Shown: positions 50,648 to 58,329 of the stretch, piece after piece
Layout of the letters: the number at the start of each line of letters is the position of its first letter
How positions within the stretch are numbered: the first letter of the stretch is position 1
Source of the DNA: Actinomycetota bacterium
GTDB taxonomy: Bacteria; Actinomycetota; Actinomycetes; Streptosporangiales; Streptosporangiaceae
Length of the DNA: 64,000 bases
NCBI GenBank assembly: GCA_019240215.1
Contig: JAFAYQ010000051.1
Coordinates: 1 to 64,000, forward strand
Direction: 5' to 3'
Notes under the pieces: model-generated
Told to the model about the DNA's origin: nothing
What the model saw: only the letters and a program-made list of their open reading frames with translations
Databases searched by the model: none
Translations under genes and position numbers: made by a program

Positions 50648-51490
50648 ATGAGCTGGCGGGTCGGCATCGTCCACACCACCCGGGTGGCCTACAGCGGGGC
50701 CGCCCGGGCCTCCTACAACGAGTGCCGGATGACCCCGCCGACCCTGCCCCGGCAGATAGTGCTGGCCACCTCGGTGCGGACCGGTGCCAACGTGCCGATC
50801 TGGTCCTACCGGGACTACTGGGGCACCACCGTGAGCTCGTTCGACATCCAGGAACCACACGAGGAGCTGCTGGTCAAGGCGAGCGCGACCGTGCAGACGA
50901 GCGCCGCCCCGGCATCGCCGGCGCCGCTGCCGTGGCCCGAACTGCACGAGCGGGCGGCCGCCAGCTCCGTGCTGGAGTACCTGGCCGCGACCCCCCGCAC
51001 CACCATGGACGACGGCGTGGTCGCGGCGGTCGCGGGCCGGGTGGCGGGGGCCGACCCAGCCGAGACGGCCAGCGAGATCATCACCTGGGTGCGCGAGCAG
51101 GTGTCGTACGTGCCCGCCTCGACCGGCGTGCAGACCACCGCCTCGGAGGCGTGGGCGGCTGGCCAGGGCGTCTGCCAGGACATGGCCCACATCACCGTGG
51201 CGCTGCTGCGGGCGGCGGGCCTGCCCGCCCGCTACGTGTCCGGCTACCTGCACCCCGACCCCAAGGCCGAGCCCGGCCAGGCGGTGGCCGGGCAGAGCCA
51301 CGCCTGGGCCGAGTACTGGACCGGTGACTGGGTGGCCTGCGACCCGACCAACCTGGCCCCGGTCGGCGAACGGCACGTGGTGACCGGCCGCGGCCGTGAC
51401 TACGCGGACGTGTCGCCGCTCAAGGGCATCTACAGCGGGGCGCCGAGCGTCGCCATGGAGGTGACGGTCGAGGTCACCCGCCTGGCCTAG
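50648..51490 (+). CDS. Transglutaminase-like cysteine protease/peptidase
   Basis: 280 aa. The N-terminal domain HTTRVAYSGAARASYNECRM is the bacterial BTLCP-associated type; the catalytic core shows Cys in GQGVCQDMAHITVALLRAAG, His in GQSHAWAEYWTGDWV and Asp in ACDPTN. Start 1 nt after the alpha-E stop. Probably cleaves or forms an amide bond in a pathway with the ATP-grasp ligase. Confidence 0.9.
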   Translation: MSWRVGIVHTTRVAYSGAARASYNECRMTPPTLPRQIVLATSVRTGANVPIWSYRDYWGTTVSSFDIQEPHEELLVKASATVQTSAAPASPAPLPWPELHERAAASSVLEYLAATPRTTMDDGVVAAVAGRVAGADPAETASEIITWVREQVSYVPASTGVQTTASEAWAAGQGVCQDMAHITVALLRAAGLPARYVSGYLHPDPKAEPGQAVAGQSHAWAEYWTGDWVACDPTNLAPVGERHVVTGRGRDYADVSPLKGIYSGAPSVAMEVTVEVTRLA

Positions 51491-51506
51491 GAGCCGCCGG
51501 CCGGCC

Positions 51507-52121
51507 CTAGGAGTTCGCGCCCTGCGCGGTCTGGGCGCCGGTGAACGAGCGCTGGTCGGGGTGCGGGATCCCGATGGCCAGGCCCAGGGCCTGCCACAGG
51601 GCGGTGCTGGGCTCGACCCGGCGGGGCTGGCCCAGGCCCTTGACGATCGAGCAGCCGGACGCCTCGGCGGTGACCGGGGTGAACTTGGTGCTGCCCTCGA
51701 CGAACGTGAGCTGGTAGCTGACCCCGTTGTCCATCGGGCAGGTCACCGAGCCGCCCTGCTGGGGCAGCGCGCACAGGCTCTTGGCCACCGTCTGCACCTG
51801 GGTCGCGCTGGTCACCGCTTCGGTGGCCGGGAACACGAACTTCAGGTGGTTCTGGGGCAGGTCGTTCATCCGCCGCACGGTCAGGGCGGTCAGCTTGGGC
51901 ACCGACGAGCACACGCCCGAACTGGCCTGCAAGGTGGCGCCGCGGCTGGGCGTGGCGGACCGGCTCGGCGAGCTGCCGCTGGCCGACGGGGCCTGCGTAC
52001 TGCCGCAGGCCGCCACCGCCACCGCGACCGCGGCCGCTACCGCGGCGGCGCCCGCCAGGGCGAGGCGGGTGCTGGCCCCCGCGGTGTGGACGTGGTCGGT
52101 CGTGCGCTGGCGCACGAGCAT
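51507..52121 (-). CDS. Putative lipoprotein
   Basis: 204 aa from ATG with CGGAG 7 nt upstream. Hydrophobic LALAGAAAVAAAVAVAVAAC ends in a lipobox-like VAAC; a Ser/Pro/Thr linker follows. The mature domain has four cysteines (GVCSSVPKL, KSLCALPQQ, SVTCPMDNG, ASGCSIVKG), suggesting two disulfides. Exported; family not recognised. Confidence 0.75.
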   Translation of the reverse strand: MLVRQRTTDHVHTAGASTRLALAGAAAVAAAVAVAVAACGSTQAPSASGSSPSRSATPSRGATLQASSGVCSSVPKLTALTVRRMNDLPQNHLKFVFPATEAVTSATQVQTVAKSLCALPQQGGSVTCPMDNGVSYQLTFVEGSTKFTPVTAEASGCSIVKGLGQPRRVEPSTALWQALGLAIGIPHPDQRSFTGAQTAQGANS

Positions 52122-52314
52122 GGGTCTGCTCCGTTTCCCGGCCATGGGCGCTGGTCCCGGCCCCCCAGATGGCCGTCTTTGGGGTTGGACGCCGCTCCCC
52201 AGGGCTACGGTTCCATATCTGTGCGTCATTGATGCCTCAGATGAGACATCGGCACCGTCTCGCCTGGCGCAGCGCCTGCCGCCCAGATCCCGTTGCCTGT
52301 AAAGGGAGACAACG

Positions 52315-52902
52315 GTGACATGGAAGGCGGACGAGATGGCGATGCTGGTGACGGAACGCTGGCCGCAGCTGACCACCGGAGCCGCAACCGAGGCCCATCG
52401 GACCGCGGACGCCGACGGCGGCGACAGCCGGGACGCCCGGCAGTTGCTGGCCGAGATGACCGCGCTGATCCGCGACACCCGGCCCTACCTGGTCGTCAGC
52501 GGCGCGGTGGCGGCCGCGGTGCTGATCGGGCTGGCCACCGAGGCGGCGCTGGTGCCGGTCGGCGGCCCGGGGCCCGGGGTGGTCGCGGCCGGCGGGCTGT
52601 ACGTGGTGGTGGCGCTGTGCCTGCTGCGCACGCTGCTGCTGATCGTGCTGGCGGGCCTGCCGCTGAGCCAGGCGCTGTCCCAGCAGCGGGTGTCGTCGGG
52701 GGCGCCGCTCGACCCGCGGGCGCCCTGGGCCAGCGTGCCGCCGCCGGGCACGTTCGCCGAGCCGTGGGGCTGGACCCGCGCCCACCTGCTGCTGAGCCAG
52801 GCCCGGTTCCGGGCCGAGCGAATCCAGTCCGCCACCACCTGGGCTTTCATCACCACGGTGGCGTTCCTGGTCTGCACGGCGGTGATACTCCTGGCCCGGT
52901 GA
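52315..52902 (+). CDS. Membrane protein of unknown function
   Basis: 195 aa, GTG start with AAGGGAGA upstream. Three hydrophobic segments: LVVSGAVAAAVLIGLATEAA, GGLYVVVALCLLRTLLLIVL and TWAFITTVAFLVCTAVILLA. The N-terminal 45 residues are polar and the loop between helices 2 and 3 is Pro-rich. No family recognised. Confidence 0.75.
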   Translation: MTWKADEMAMLVTERWPQLTTGAATEAHRTADADGGDSRDARQLLAEMTALIRDTRPYLVVSGAVAAAVLIGLATEAALVPVGGPGPGVVAAGGLYVVVALCLLRTLLLIVLAGLPLSQALSQQRVSSGAPLDPRAPWASVPPPGTFAEPWGWTRAHLLLSQARFRAERIQSATTWAFITTVAFLVCTAVILLAR

Positions 52903-52949
52903 TCGCGGGGGCCACCGGGCCAGGTTCCCAGCCCGATCCGCGTTCGTAG

Positions 52950-52980
52950 GGCAGATTCGCCCATTGATGGGCAATCTGCC
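52950..52980. terminator. Strong hairpin between membrane-protein and crp genes
   Basis: GGCAGATTCGCCCA and TGGGCAATCTGCC form a 13-bp stem with one bulged C and a TTGA loop, 48 bp after the membrane-protein stop and 110 bp before the Crp gene. No T-tract follows. Terminator or regulator site. Confidence 0.55.
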
Positions 52981-53089
52981 ACATTCTTCGCGACGGGAAT
53001 TGTGGTGGACGGTGCTGGGAGTCATGGTGGAGAAGAGGGTTCGCGTGTGGTCCACGGGTAACCGGGGGCCGCACTGATGGCTGGGAAAC

Positions 53090-53803
53090 ATGGACGAAGA
53101 ACGACCCGGGTTCTGGCACCAGCTCAGCGTGGGCGACCAGGGCCGGCTGACCGCCGTGGGCCGGATCGCCAAGTACGCACCGGGCGCGACCATCTGCCGG
53201 CAGGGTGAGCCCGCGACCTTTCTGTTCGTGCTGATCGGCGGCTGGGTCAAGGTGGTCACGGTCAGCCGCGACGGCGACGAGGCGGTGCTGGCGCTGCGCG
53301 GCGACGGCGACGTGGTCGGTGAGTTCGCCGGCGAGCTGGGCGGTTACCGCACCGCCACCATGTACGCCCTTGACGACGTGGAGGCGGTGCTGGTCCAGCA
53401 CCGCCGGTTCTCGGCCTACCTGGACGGCTGCCCGCCCGCCGCCCAGGCCTACCGGAAGGTGCTGGTCCAGCGGATCAGCGAGACCGCCGACAGCCTGCAC
53501 GCCCAGGCCACCACCAGCGGCCCTCAGCGGCTGGCGCGGCTGCTGATCACGCTGGGCCAGCGGCACGGCCGCCCGCCCGCGGACGGCGCCAGCGGCCCCG
53601 AGGTCGTCATCGCGCTGCCGCTCACCCAGGAGGAACTGGCCGACCTGGCGCAGGTGTCGCGGGCGACCGCCACCCGGGCGCTGGCCGACTGGCGCCGGCG
53701 GGCCATCATCGCGACCGGGCACAAGCGAATCACGATCATCGACCCGGCCGCGCTGCACCGGCTGGCCGGTCCCGACCCGCAGGGGTGGCGGCCCACTCCC
53801 TGA
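53090..53803 (+). CDS. Crp/Fnr-family transcriptional regulator
   Basis: 237 aa. Cyclic-nucleotide-binding-like N-domain (GATICRQGEPATFLFVLIGG, RGDGDVVGEFAGELGG), a long helix, and C-terminal winged helix LTQEELADLAQVSRATATRA followed by LADWRRRAIIATG. The GEFA segment partly resembles the GE(L)A cNMP site but the Arg-Ser/Thr pair is not clear, so the ligand is uncertain. No cysteine cluster, so not an Fnr iron-sulfur type. Confidence 0.9.
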   Translation: MDEERPGFWHQLSVGDQGRLTAVGRIAKYAPGATICRQGEPATFLFVLIGGWVKVVTVSRDGDEAVLALRGDGDVVGEFAGELGGYRTATMYALDDVEAVLVQHRRFSAYLDGCPPAAQAYRKVLVQRISETADSLHAQATTSGPQRLARLLITLGQRHGRPPADGASGPEVVIALPLTQEELADLAQVSRATATRALADWRRRAIIATGHKRITIIDPAALHRLAGPDPQGWRPTP

Positions 53804-53816
53804 GGGGCGCCGCGCG

Positions 53817-54290
53817 CTAAGGGGCGTCGGCCAGGCGGCTGAGGATGCGGTCGAGGGCGGCCAGGTCCTCGGCCGGCAGCTCCCGCACCGGCCGGGGCGG
53901 GGCGGCCAGGATCTCGTCGGCCAGCCGGGCCTGCTCCAGGCCGGCCGGGGTGATCGAGACCAGCTTGGACCGGCGATCACCGGCCCGCACGGTCCGTACC
54001 ACCAGACCGCGCCGCTCCAGATCGTCGACCGCGACGGTGGTGTACGGGGGGTCGGTGCCGAGCCCGGCCGCCAGCTCGCGCATGGTCATCGGCCCGGCCG
54101 CGATCCGGCGCAGCGCCTTGGCCCGGATGAAGCTCATGCCGAGCGCGTCGGTCACCTTCTTGCGGCGGTCGTAGCGGTCGAGCACCAGCGTGCGCATGGC
54201 CTGCCAGGCCCGGGCGGCCACCTCGTCGTCGGATGCGGCAACGGCTGGAGCCGGGGCGTGAACTTTCGAGGCTGGGGCAGGTGTGGTCAT
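53817..54290 (-). CDS. MarR-family transcriptional regulator
   Basis: 157 aa. Winged helix: GMSFIRAKALRRIAAGPMTM, RELAAGLGTDPPYTTVAVDD, LERRGLVVRTVRAGDRRSKL. The ATG overlaps the efflux-pump stop (ATGA), so regulator and pump are one operon. Two matching palindromes upstream of the pump are its likely operators, implying autoregulation and induction by a pump substrate. Confidence 0.92.
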   Translation of the reverse strand: MTTPAPASKVHAPAPAVAASDDEVAARAWQAMRTLVLDRYDRRKKVTDALGMSFIRAKALRRIAAGPMTMRELAAGLGTDPPYTTVAVDDLERRGLVVRTVRAGDRRSKLVSITPAGLEQARLADEILAAPPRPVRELPAEDLAALDRILSRLADAP

Positions 54291-55732
54291 GGCACGCTCA
54301 CCGGTGACCTTTCGTCGGCAGGCGACAGCAGGCTGGCGGTCCGGGCCGCCGTCCGCTGGGCCCAGGCGCCCGTGGTGACGACGGCGAGGATGAGCCCGAC
54401 CACCCCGCAGACGGCCACGATCCACCACCCGGGGCGGCTGGCGGCCACGAAGCCGGTACTCAGCCCTCCCCTGAGGTTACCGTTCAGCACCGACCCCATC
54501 ACCGCTACACCGAGTGACTGACCGATCTGGCGGCTCGCCGAGGCGCAGCCGGCCGCCACCCCGGCCTGGTCACGGGGCATCCCCGACACCGCCGAGTTGG
54601 TGATGGCGGCGTTGACGAAGCCGTTCCCGGCCCCGAAGATCACGTAGGCCAGGAACAGGTAGCCCAGCGAGGTGGTGGCGGTCAGCCGGGTCATCAGCAG
54701 CCCGGCCGCGATGATGAAGATGCCGGACAGCACCATCGGGATCCGGGTCCCCCGGTTGGCCACGATCCGGCCCGACAGCGTCGCGCACACCGCCAGCACC
54801 AGCGCCATCGGCAGCAGGTAGAGCCCCGCCGTCAGCGGCCGGTAGCCCCGCACGTCCTGCAGGTACAAGGTGTTCAGGAACAGGAACCCGCCGAGTGCGG
54901 CCATCGCCGTGACCGCGGTCGCGGTGGCGCCCGAGAACGGCGCGCTGCGGAAGAACCGCGGGTTCAGCAGCGGCTCGTCGCGGCGCAGCTCGTAGTACAA
55001 GAACCCGGCCAGCCCGACGACGGCCACCGTGAACAGCCCGATGATCAGCGGCGAGCCCCAGCCGCTGGCCGGGCCCTCGATGATCGCGTAGGTGAGCGAG
55101 GCCAGCAGCACGATCAGCAGCACCTGGCCGACTGGGTCCGGCCGCCGGGCCTTGGGGGCCCGCGACTCCGGCACAAAGGCGGCACAGAGCACAATCGCGG
55201 CGATCCCGATTGGGATGTTGACCCAGAAGATGCCCCGCCAGCCGACCGAGTCGACCAGCGCGCCGCCCGCCACCGGGCCGAGCGCCATGCTCAGCCCGAA
55301 CACCGCGCCCCAGATGCCGATGGCCTGGGCCCGCTCGCGCTTGTCGGTGAACGTGTTGGTGATGATCGACATCGCCACCGGGTTGAGCATCGAGCCGCCG
55401 ACCGCCTGCAGCATCCGGAACCCGATCAGCCAGCCTGTGCCGGGGGCCAGGCTGCAGGCCAGCGATCCGATGCTGAACACGGCCAGGCCGGTCTGGAAGG
55501 TGCGGCGGCGGCCGATGCGGTCGGCGGTCGAGCCGGAGAACAGCAGCAGGCTGGCCAGCACCAGCGTGTAGGCGTCGATCGTCCACTGCAGGCTGCTGAC
55601 CGGCGCGTGCAGCTCACGCGAGATCGACGGCAGCGCCACGTTCACGATCGTGCTGTCGAGGCCGACGATGAACAGGGCGCTGCAGCAGATGGCCAGCACC
55701 AGCAGACGGCGCTTACGGCTCAGATCCGGCAC
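54287..55732 (-). CDS. MFS multidrug transporter, 14-TM DHA2 type
   Basis: 481 aa, GTG start. LDSTIVNVALPSISRELHAP (motif D1), FSGSTADRIGRRRTFQTGLA (motif A), SMALGPVAGGALVDSVGWRG (motif C, GPxxGG), and 14 hydrophobic segments. Drug/proton antiporter. Co-transcribed with the downstream MarR regulator. Confidence 0.92.
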   Translation of the reverse strand: MPDLSRKRRLLVLAICCSALFIVGLDSTIVNVALPSISRELHAPVSSLQWTIDAYTLVLASLLLFSGSTADRIGRRRTFQTGLAVFSIGSLACSLAPGTGWLIGFRMLQAVGGSMLNPVAMSIITNTFTDKRERAQAIGIWGAVFGLSMALGPVAGGALVDSVGWRGIFWVNIPIGIAAIVLCAAFVPESRAPKARRPDPVGQVLLIVLLASLTYAIIEGPASGWGSPLIIGLFTVAVVGLAGFLYYELRRDEPLLNPRFFRSAPFSGATATAVTAMAALGGFLFLNTLYLQDVRGYRPLTAGLYLLPMALVLAVCATLSGRIVANRGTRIPMVLSGIFIIAAGLLMTRLTATTSLGYLFLAYVIFGAGNGFVNAAITNSAVSGMPRDQAGVAAGCASASRQIGQSLGVAVMGSVLNGNLRGGLSTGFVAASRPGWWIVAVCGVVGLILAVVTTGAWAQRTAARTASLLSPADERSPVSVP

Positions 55733-55746
55733 AGCGGCTCACCCCA

Positions 55747-55757
55747 ACAAACGTTGT
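55747..55757. promoter_or_regulatory. MarR operator candidate 1
   Basis: ACAAACGTTGT, perfect ACAANNNTTGT palindrome, 15 bp upstream of the pump GTG. Confidence 0.65.
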
Positions 55758-55763
55758 GCTTCT

Positions 55764-55774
55764 ACAATCATTGT
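55764..55774. promoter_or_regulatory. MarR operator candidate 2
   Basis: ACAATCATTGT, second ACAANNNTTGT palindrome, centre 17 bp from the first. Two identical half-site patterns this close in otherwise GC-rich DNA point to a repressor site for the MFS-MarR operon. Confidence 0.65.
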
Positions 55775-55992
55775 TAGATTACAACCATCAACCCGGGCGA
55801 TCGCCCACGTGTTCCCGCCGGTCTGGGATTGCATGAATTACGGCCGTTCTTTTCGGACAAAACCGGACACCCTGGGCCGTTTTCCTGCGATGAGACGGGT
55901 CCAAGGTCTACATTTGTCCCACCTGTAAGGCGCCGATCTCCCTGGCCACGGAGCCCGCGGAGCCGCAGGCTCTAGGTGCCGGGGGGTGAACG

Positions 55993-56604
55993 ATGAGCCG
56001 CAGACTTCTCCAACTGGTCATGCCGGTCTTCCCGGACCGCCGCATGTTCCGGCTGCACGATTCGGCCGTCGACCCGAACGCGCCCGGCGCCCCGCTCCCC
56101 CCGGTCGGCTCGCTGATCAGCGTGAACCGCGAGCAGCTGTGGATCGGCAGCCTGCAGGAGCAACTGGACGTGCGGGTCGTCATCGAGGAATGGGACGGCG
56201 CGCCGCCGCCGATCGGTGACACCTGGCAGGAAGAGGCCAAGTGCCGCCTGTACCTGCGCGGTTATCTCAGCATCGACGCGGGCGCGGTCGGCAAGGCCAT
56301 CCACGGGCTGCGGCTGGCCAGCGGGGTGGGCGACTACGCGGTCCGGGTCTACGCCAGCAACCGCGAGGAAGCCGCCCGCCGCTACGCCGAGCTCTACAAC
56401 TCCTTCCGTAACCCCCTGGCCGACGAGTTCCAGCAGGCCAAGAAGCAGCTGGAAGGGCTCGAGCGGTACCTGATCCAGCTCTGGCGCGAATACTTATCAC
56501 CGCGGCGGCCGGGGCCGCCGGGACAAGCGAGTCAGCGGCTGGCCGCCCCCACCCGGGTCACGGTGCCCGCGCCCCGGCCCGGTGAGACGGTCAGGGGCCG
56601 GTGA
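55993..56604 (+). CDS. Conserved-looking hypothetical protein
   Basis: 203 aa, ATG after GGGGGTGA. Soluble alpha/beta protein: LLQLVMPVFPDRRMFRLHDS, GSLISVNREQLWIGSLQEQL, CRLYLRGYLSIDAG, GDYAVRVYASNREEAARRYA, then a helix rich in charge (FQQAKKQLEGLERYLIQLWR) and a Pro-rich tail. I do not recognise the family; the middle (YLRGYLS...GDYAVRVYA) resembles small immunity or competence-type (ComJ/SMI1-like) proteins only vaguely. 3' end overlaps the DUF3040 gene by 14 bp. Confidence 0.7.
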   Translation: MSRRLLQLVMPVFPDRRMFRLHDSAVDPNAPGAPLPPVGSLISVNREQLWIGSLQEQLDVRVVIEEWDGAPPPIGDTWQEEAKCRLYLRGYLSIDAGAVGKAIHGLRLASGVGDYAVRVYASNREEAARRYAELYNSFRNPLADEFQQAKKQLEGLERYLIQLWREYLSPRRPGPPGQASQRLAAPTRVTVPAPRPGETVRGR

Positions 56605-57010
56605 ACTCGGTCGGGACCGCGGCCGCGTGGCTGGCCGAGGTCTTGCCGGTGGCCGAGGTCGTCTGACCCGTTGCCGTCTGGGCCGCTGAGCCCTGGGCGG
56701 CCGACGCGGTATCGGGCGGGGCGCTGATGCGGGCCGGGCCGGAGTTGGTCGACGAGGTCGTCACCGGGTGATTGCCAGTGGTCCGCGCGCTGGACCGAAA
56801 GGGCAGCATCGCGTAGACCAGCAGCGACACGGCGGCCACCACCACCACGGTGAACAGCGACCCCACCACCCGCGCCCGGGTCGAGCGGAGAAAGCCGAGG
56901 CGGCCCGGCTTGCGGAACGAGGTCAGGTCCGAGGCCAGCCGCGGATCCTGCGCAGCCAGCCGCCGCTCAATCTCGGCGAGCATGCGCTGCTCGTCCATCG
57001 ACAGCGCCAT
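56591..57010 (-). CDS. DUF3040 membrane protein
   Basis: 139 aa. LSMDEQRMLAEIERRLAAQD then PRLASDLTSF is the DUF3040 signature, followed by one membrane helix (VVGSLFTVVVVAAVSLLVYA) and a long Ser/Thr/Ala-rich, probably extracellular tail. DUF3040 proteins usually have two helices; here there is only one and the tail is low complexity. Function unknown; actinobacteria-specific. Confidence 0.85.
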   Translation of the reverse strand: MALSMDEQRMLAEIERRLAAQDPRLASDLTSFRKPGRLGFLRSTRARVVGSLFTVVVVAAVSLLVYAMLPFRSSARTTGNHPVTTSSTNSGPARISAPPDTASAAQGSAAQTATGQTTSATGKTSASHAAAVPTEFTGP

Positions 57011-57124
57011 AGCGCCAACCTCCGCGTCGAACGCCCGGTGGATACCCCTTGATTGTCCCCCGCCACAAGATCTTTATCCAATTGTTCCGGATTTGCCGTG
57101 ACCCTGTTTCTGGGGGTTGGCCGG

Positions 57125-57144
57125 GGGCCGGGCTGGCCCGGCCC
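57125..57144. terminator. Terminator-like hairpin after DUF3037
   Basis: GGGCCGGGC-TG-GCCCGGCCC, 9-bp perfect arms (effective loop slightly larger), just after the DUF3037 stop on the minus strand. Confidence 0.5.
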
Positions 57145-57153
57145 GGCATCAGA

Positions 57154-57540
57154 TCAACTGCGCACCAGCGTGTCGAACAAGCGATCGATTTCGGCGGCTG
57201 GATCAGTGGTGAGGCCGGTGTGGACCGGACCGGGCTGGACGATCGTGCTGCGCGGGGCGGTCAGCCAGCGGAACCGCTCCCCCAGCGGCCGCCCGGCCAG
57301 CGGTCCCTCGGTGCAGGCCTTGGTGAACGCCCCCAGCGCGGCCCGGATCGCGTCGCGGTCGGCGGCGGGGGCCAGCGCCCGCAGGCGGCCCTCGTCCAGC
57401 TCGATCCGGGCGCGCAGGTAGCGGAACTGCTGGGAGTAGACGATCACCCCGGCGTTGATCGCCTCGCCCCGCTCGACCCGGGGCACCACCCGGATCAGCG
57501 CGTACTCGAACACCTCGCGCTGGTCGGCGGGCGTGGTCAT
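57154..57540 (-). CDS. DUF3037 family protein
   Basis: 128 aa. FEYALIRVVPRVERGEAINA, GVIVYSQQFRYLRARIELDE and a helical end are the DUF3037 pattern. The start overlaps the HipA-like stop (ATGA). DUF3037 genes commonly follow HipA-like kinase genes in actinobacteria; function unknown, perhaps its partner or regulator. Confidence 0.87.
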   Translation of the reverse strand: MTTPADQREVFEYALIRVVPRVERGEAINAGVIVYSQQFRYLRARIELDEGRLRALAPAADRDAIRAALGAFTKACTEGPLAGRPLGERFRWLTAPRSTIVQPGPVHTGLTTDPAAEIDRLFDTLVRS

Positions 57541-58265
57541 CGGCGGATCACCTCCGGCAGCACCTGCACCCGGGCCAGCAGCAGCTCGACGTAGGCGGGG
57601 CCGGCCCGCTCACCGAACCAGCCGGCCGGGACCAGCTCGGCCACCTCGGCCAGCAGCGCGGTGGTGATCAGCGGGGCCAGGTCCGCGTGGGCCTGCTCCA
57701 GCGCGGTGGCCCGGTCGATCAGCACGTGCTCGCGCGCATCGTAGGGCCGGTCGGGCCGGGCGGTCGGCCAGTTGTGGTGGAAGTACAGCGCCGCCCCGTG
57801 GTCGATGAGCCAGATGTCGCCGTGCCAGACCAGCAGGTTCGGGTTCCGCCAGGTCCGGTCGGGGTTGCTGACCAGCGCGTCGAACCACAGCAGGCGGCTG
57901 GCGAACTCGGTGTCGGCCGTCCACCCGAGCGGGTCGAAGCCGGCCGACCCGGGCAGGAAGTCCACCCCCAGGTTGAGGCCCGGGCTGGCCTTGAGCAGGT
58001 CCTGGATCTCCGGGTCGGGCTCGCTGCCGGGGATGCGCGGGTCGAGCTCGGCCAGCACCAGCTCCGGCACCCGCAGGCCGAGGCGGCGGGCCAGCTCCCC
58101 GGCGATGATCTCGGCCACCAGCGCCAGCGGCCCCTGACCGGCGCCGCGGAACTTCATCACGTAGGTGCCGAGGTTGTCGGCCTCGACGATGGCCGGCAGC
58201 GAACCCCCCTCGCGCAGCGGGGTCACGTACCGGGTGACCGTGACGTGTTCGAGCATGGCGATCAT
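57537..58265 (-). CDS. HipA-family kinase-like protein
   Basis: 242 aa. HipA/PI4K-like: GTYVMKFRGAGQGPLALVAE (nucleotide loop and lysine), ARRLGLRVPELVLAELDP, LLWFDALVSNPDRTWRNPNL (catalytic D...N) and IWLIDHGAALYFHHNW (metal-binding DHG). Shorter than E. coli HipA (440 aa), as in the DUF3037-linked group. Start is either 58265 or 58256. No HipB-like antitoxin adjacent. Divergent from the SOS-boxed radical SAM gene. Confidence 0.85.
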   Translation of the reverse strand: MIAMLEHVTVTRYVTPLREGGSLPAIVEADNLGTYVMKFRGAGQGPLALVAEIIAGELARRLGLRVPELVLAELDPRIPGSEPDPEIQDLLKASPGLNLGVDFLPGSAGFDPLGWTADTEFASRLLWFDALVSNPDRTWRNPNLLVWHGDIWLIDHGAALYFHHNWPTARPDRPYDAREHVLIDRATALEQAHADLAPLITTALLAEVAELVPAGWFGERAGPAYVELLLARVQVLPEVIRR

Positions 58266-58282
58266 TATCCCGCCCGCTCGAT

Positions 58283-58298
58283 TCGAACATACCTTTGA
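58283..58298. promoter_or_regulatory. Degenerate LexA-like box
   Basis: TCGAAC-ATAC-CTTTGA; left half perfect, right half 4 of 6 to the actinobacterial consensus TCGAAC-N4-GTTCGA. Exactly 21 bp (two helical turns) upstream of the better box, between the divergent hipA-like and radical SAM genes. Confidence 0.5.
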
Positions 58299-58323
58299 TA
58301 ACCTCGAACACAGGTTCTATGCT
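58295..58323 (+). promoter_or_regulatory. Promoter of the radical SAM gene with embedded LexA (SOS) box
   Basis: -35 TTGATA (58295-58300), 17-bp spacer, -10 TATGCT (58318-58323); the ATG at 58330 fits a leaderless mRNA. The spacer and -10 carry TCGAAC-ACAG-GTTCTA (58304-58319), one mismatch from the mycobacterial/actinobacterial SOS box. LexA binding here would block the promoter. Confidence 0.75.
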
Positions 58324-58329
58324 GGACGT

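Noticed and set aside
47404-50679. Very long minus-strand open frame (over 1000 codons)
   Set aside because: It lies antisense to the ATP-grasp, alpha-E and FmdB genes, has low-complexity Arg/Gly/Pro/Ala/His-rich translation and no domain: a GC-driven shadow. The same holds for long frames at 20850-23516, 57610-60201 and 45429-47291 on the minus strand.
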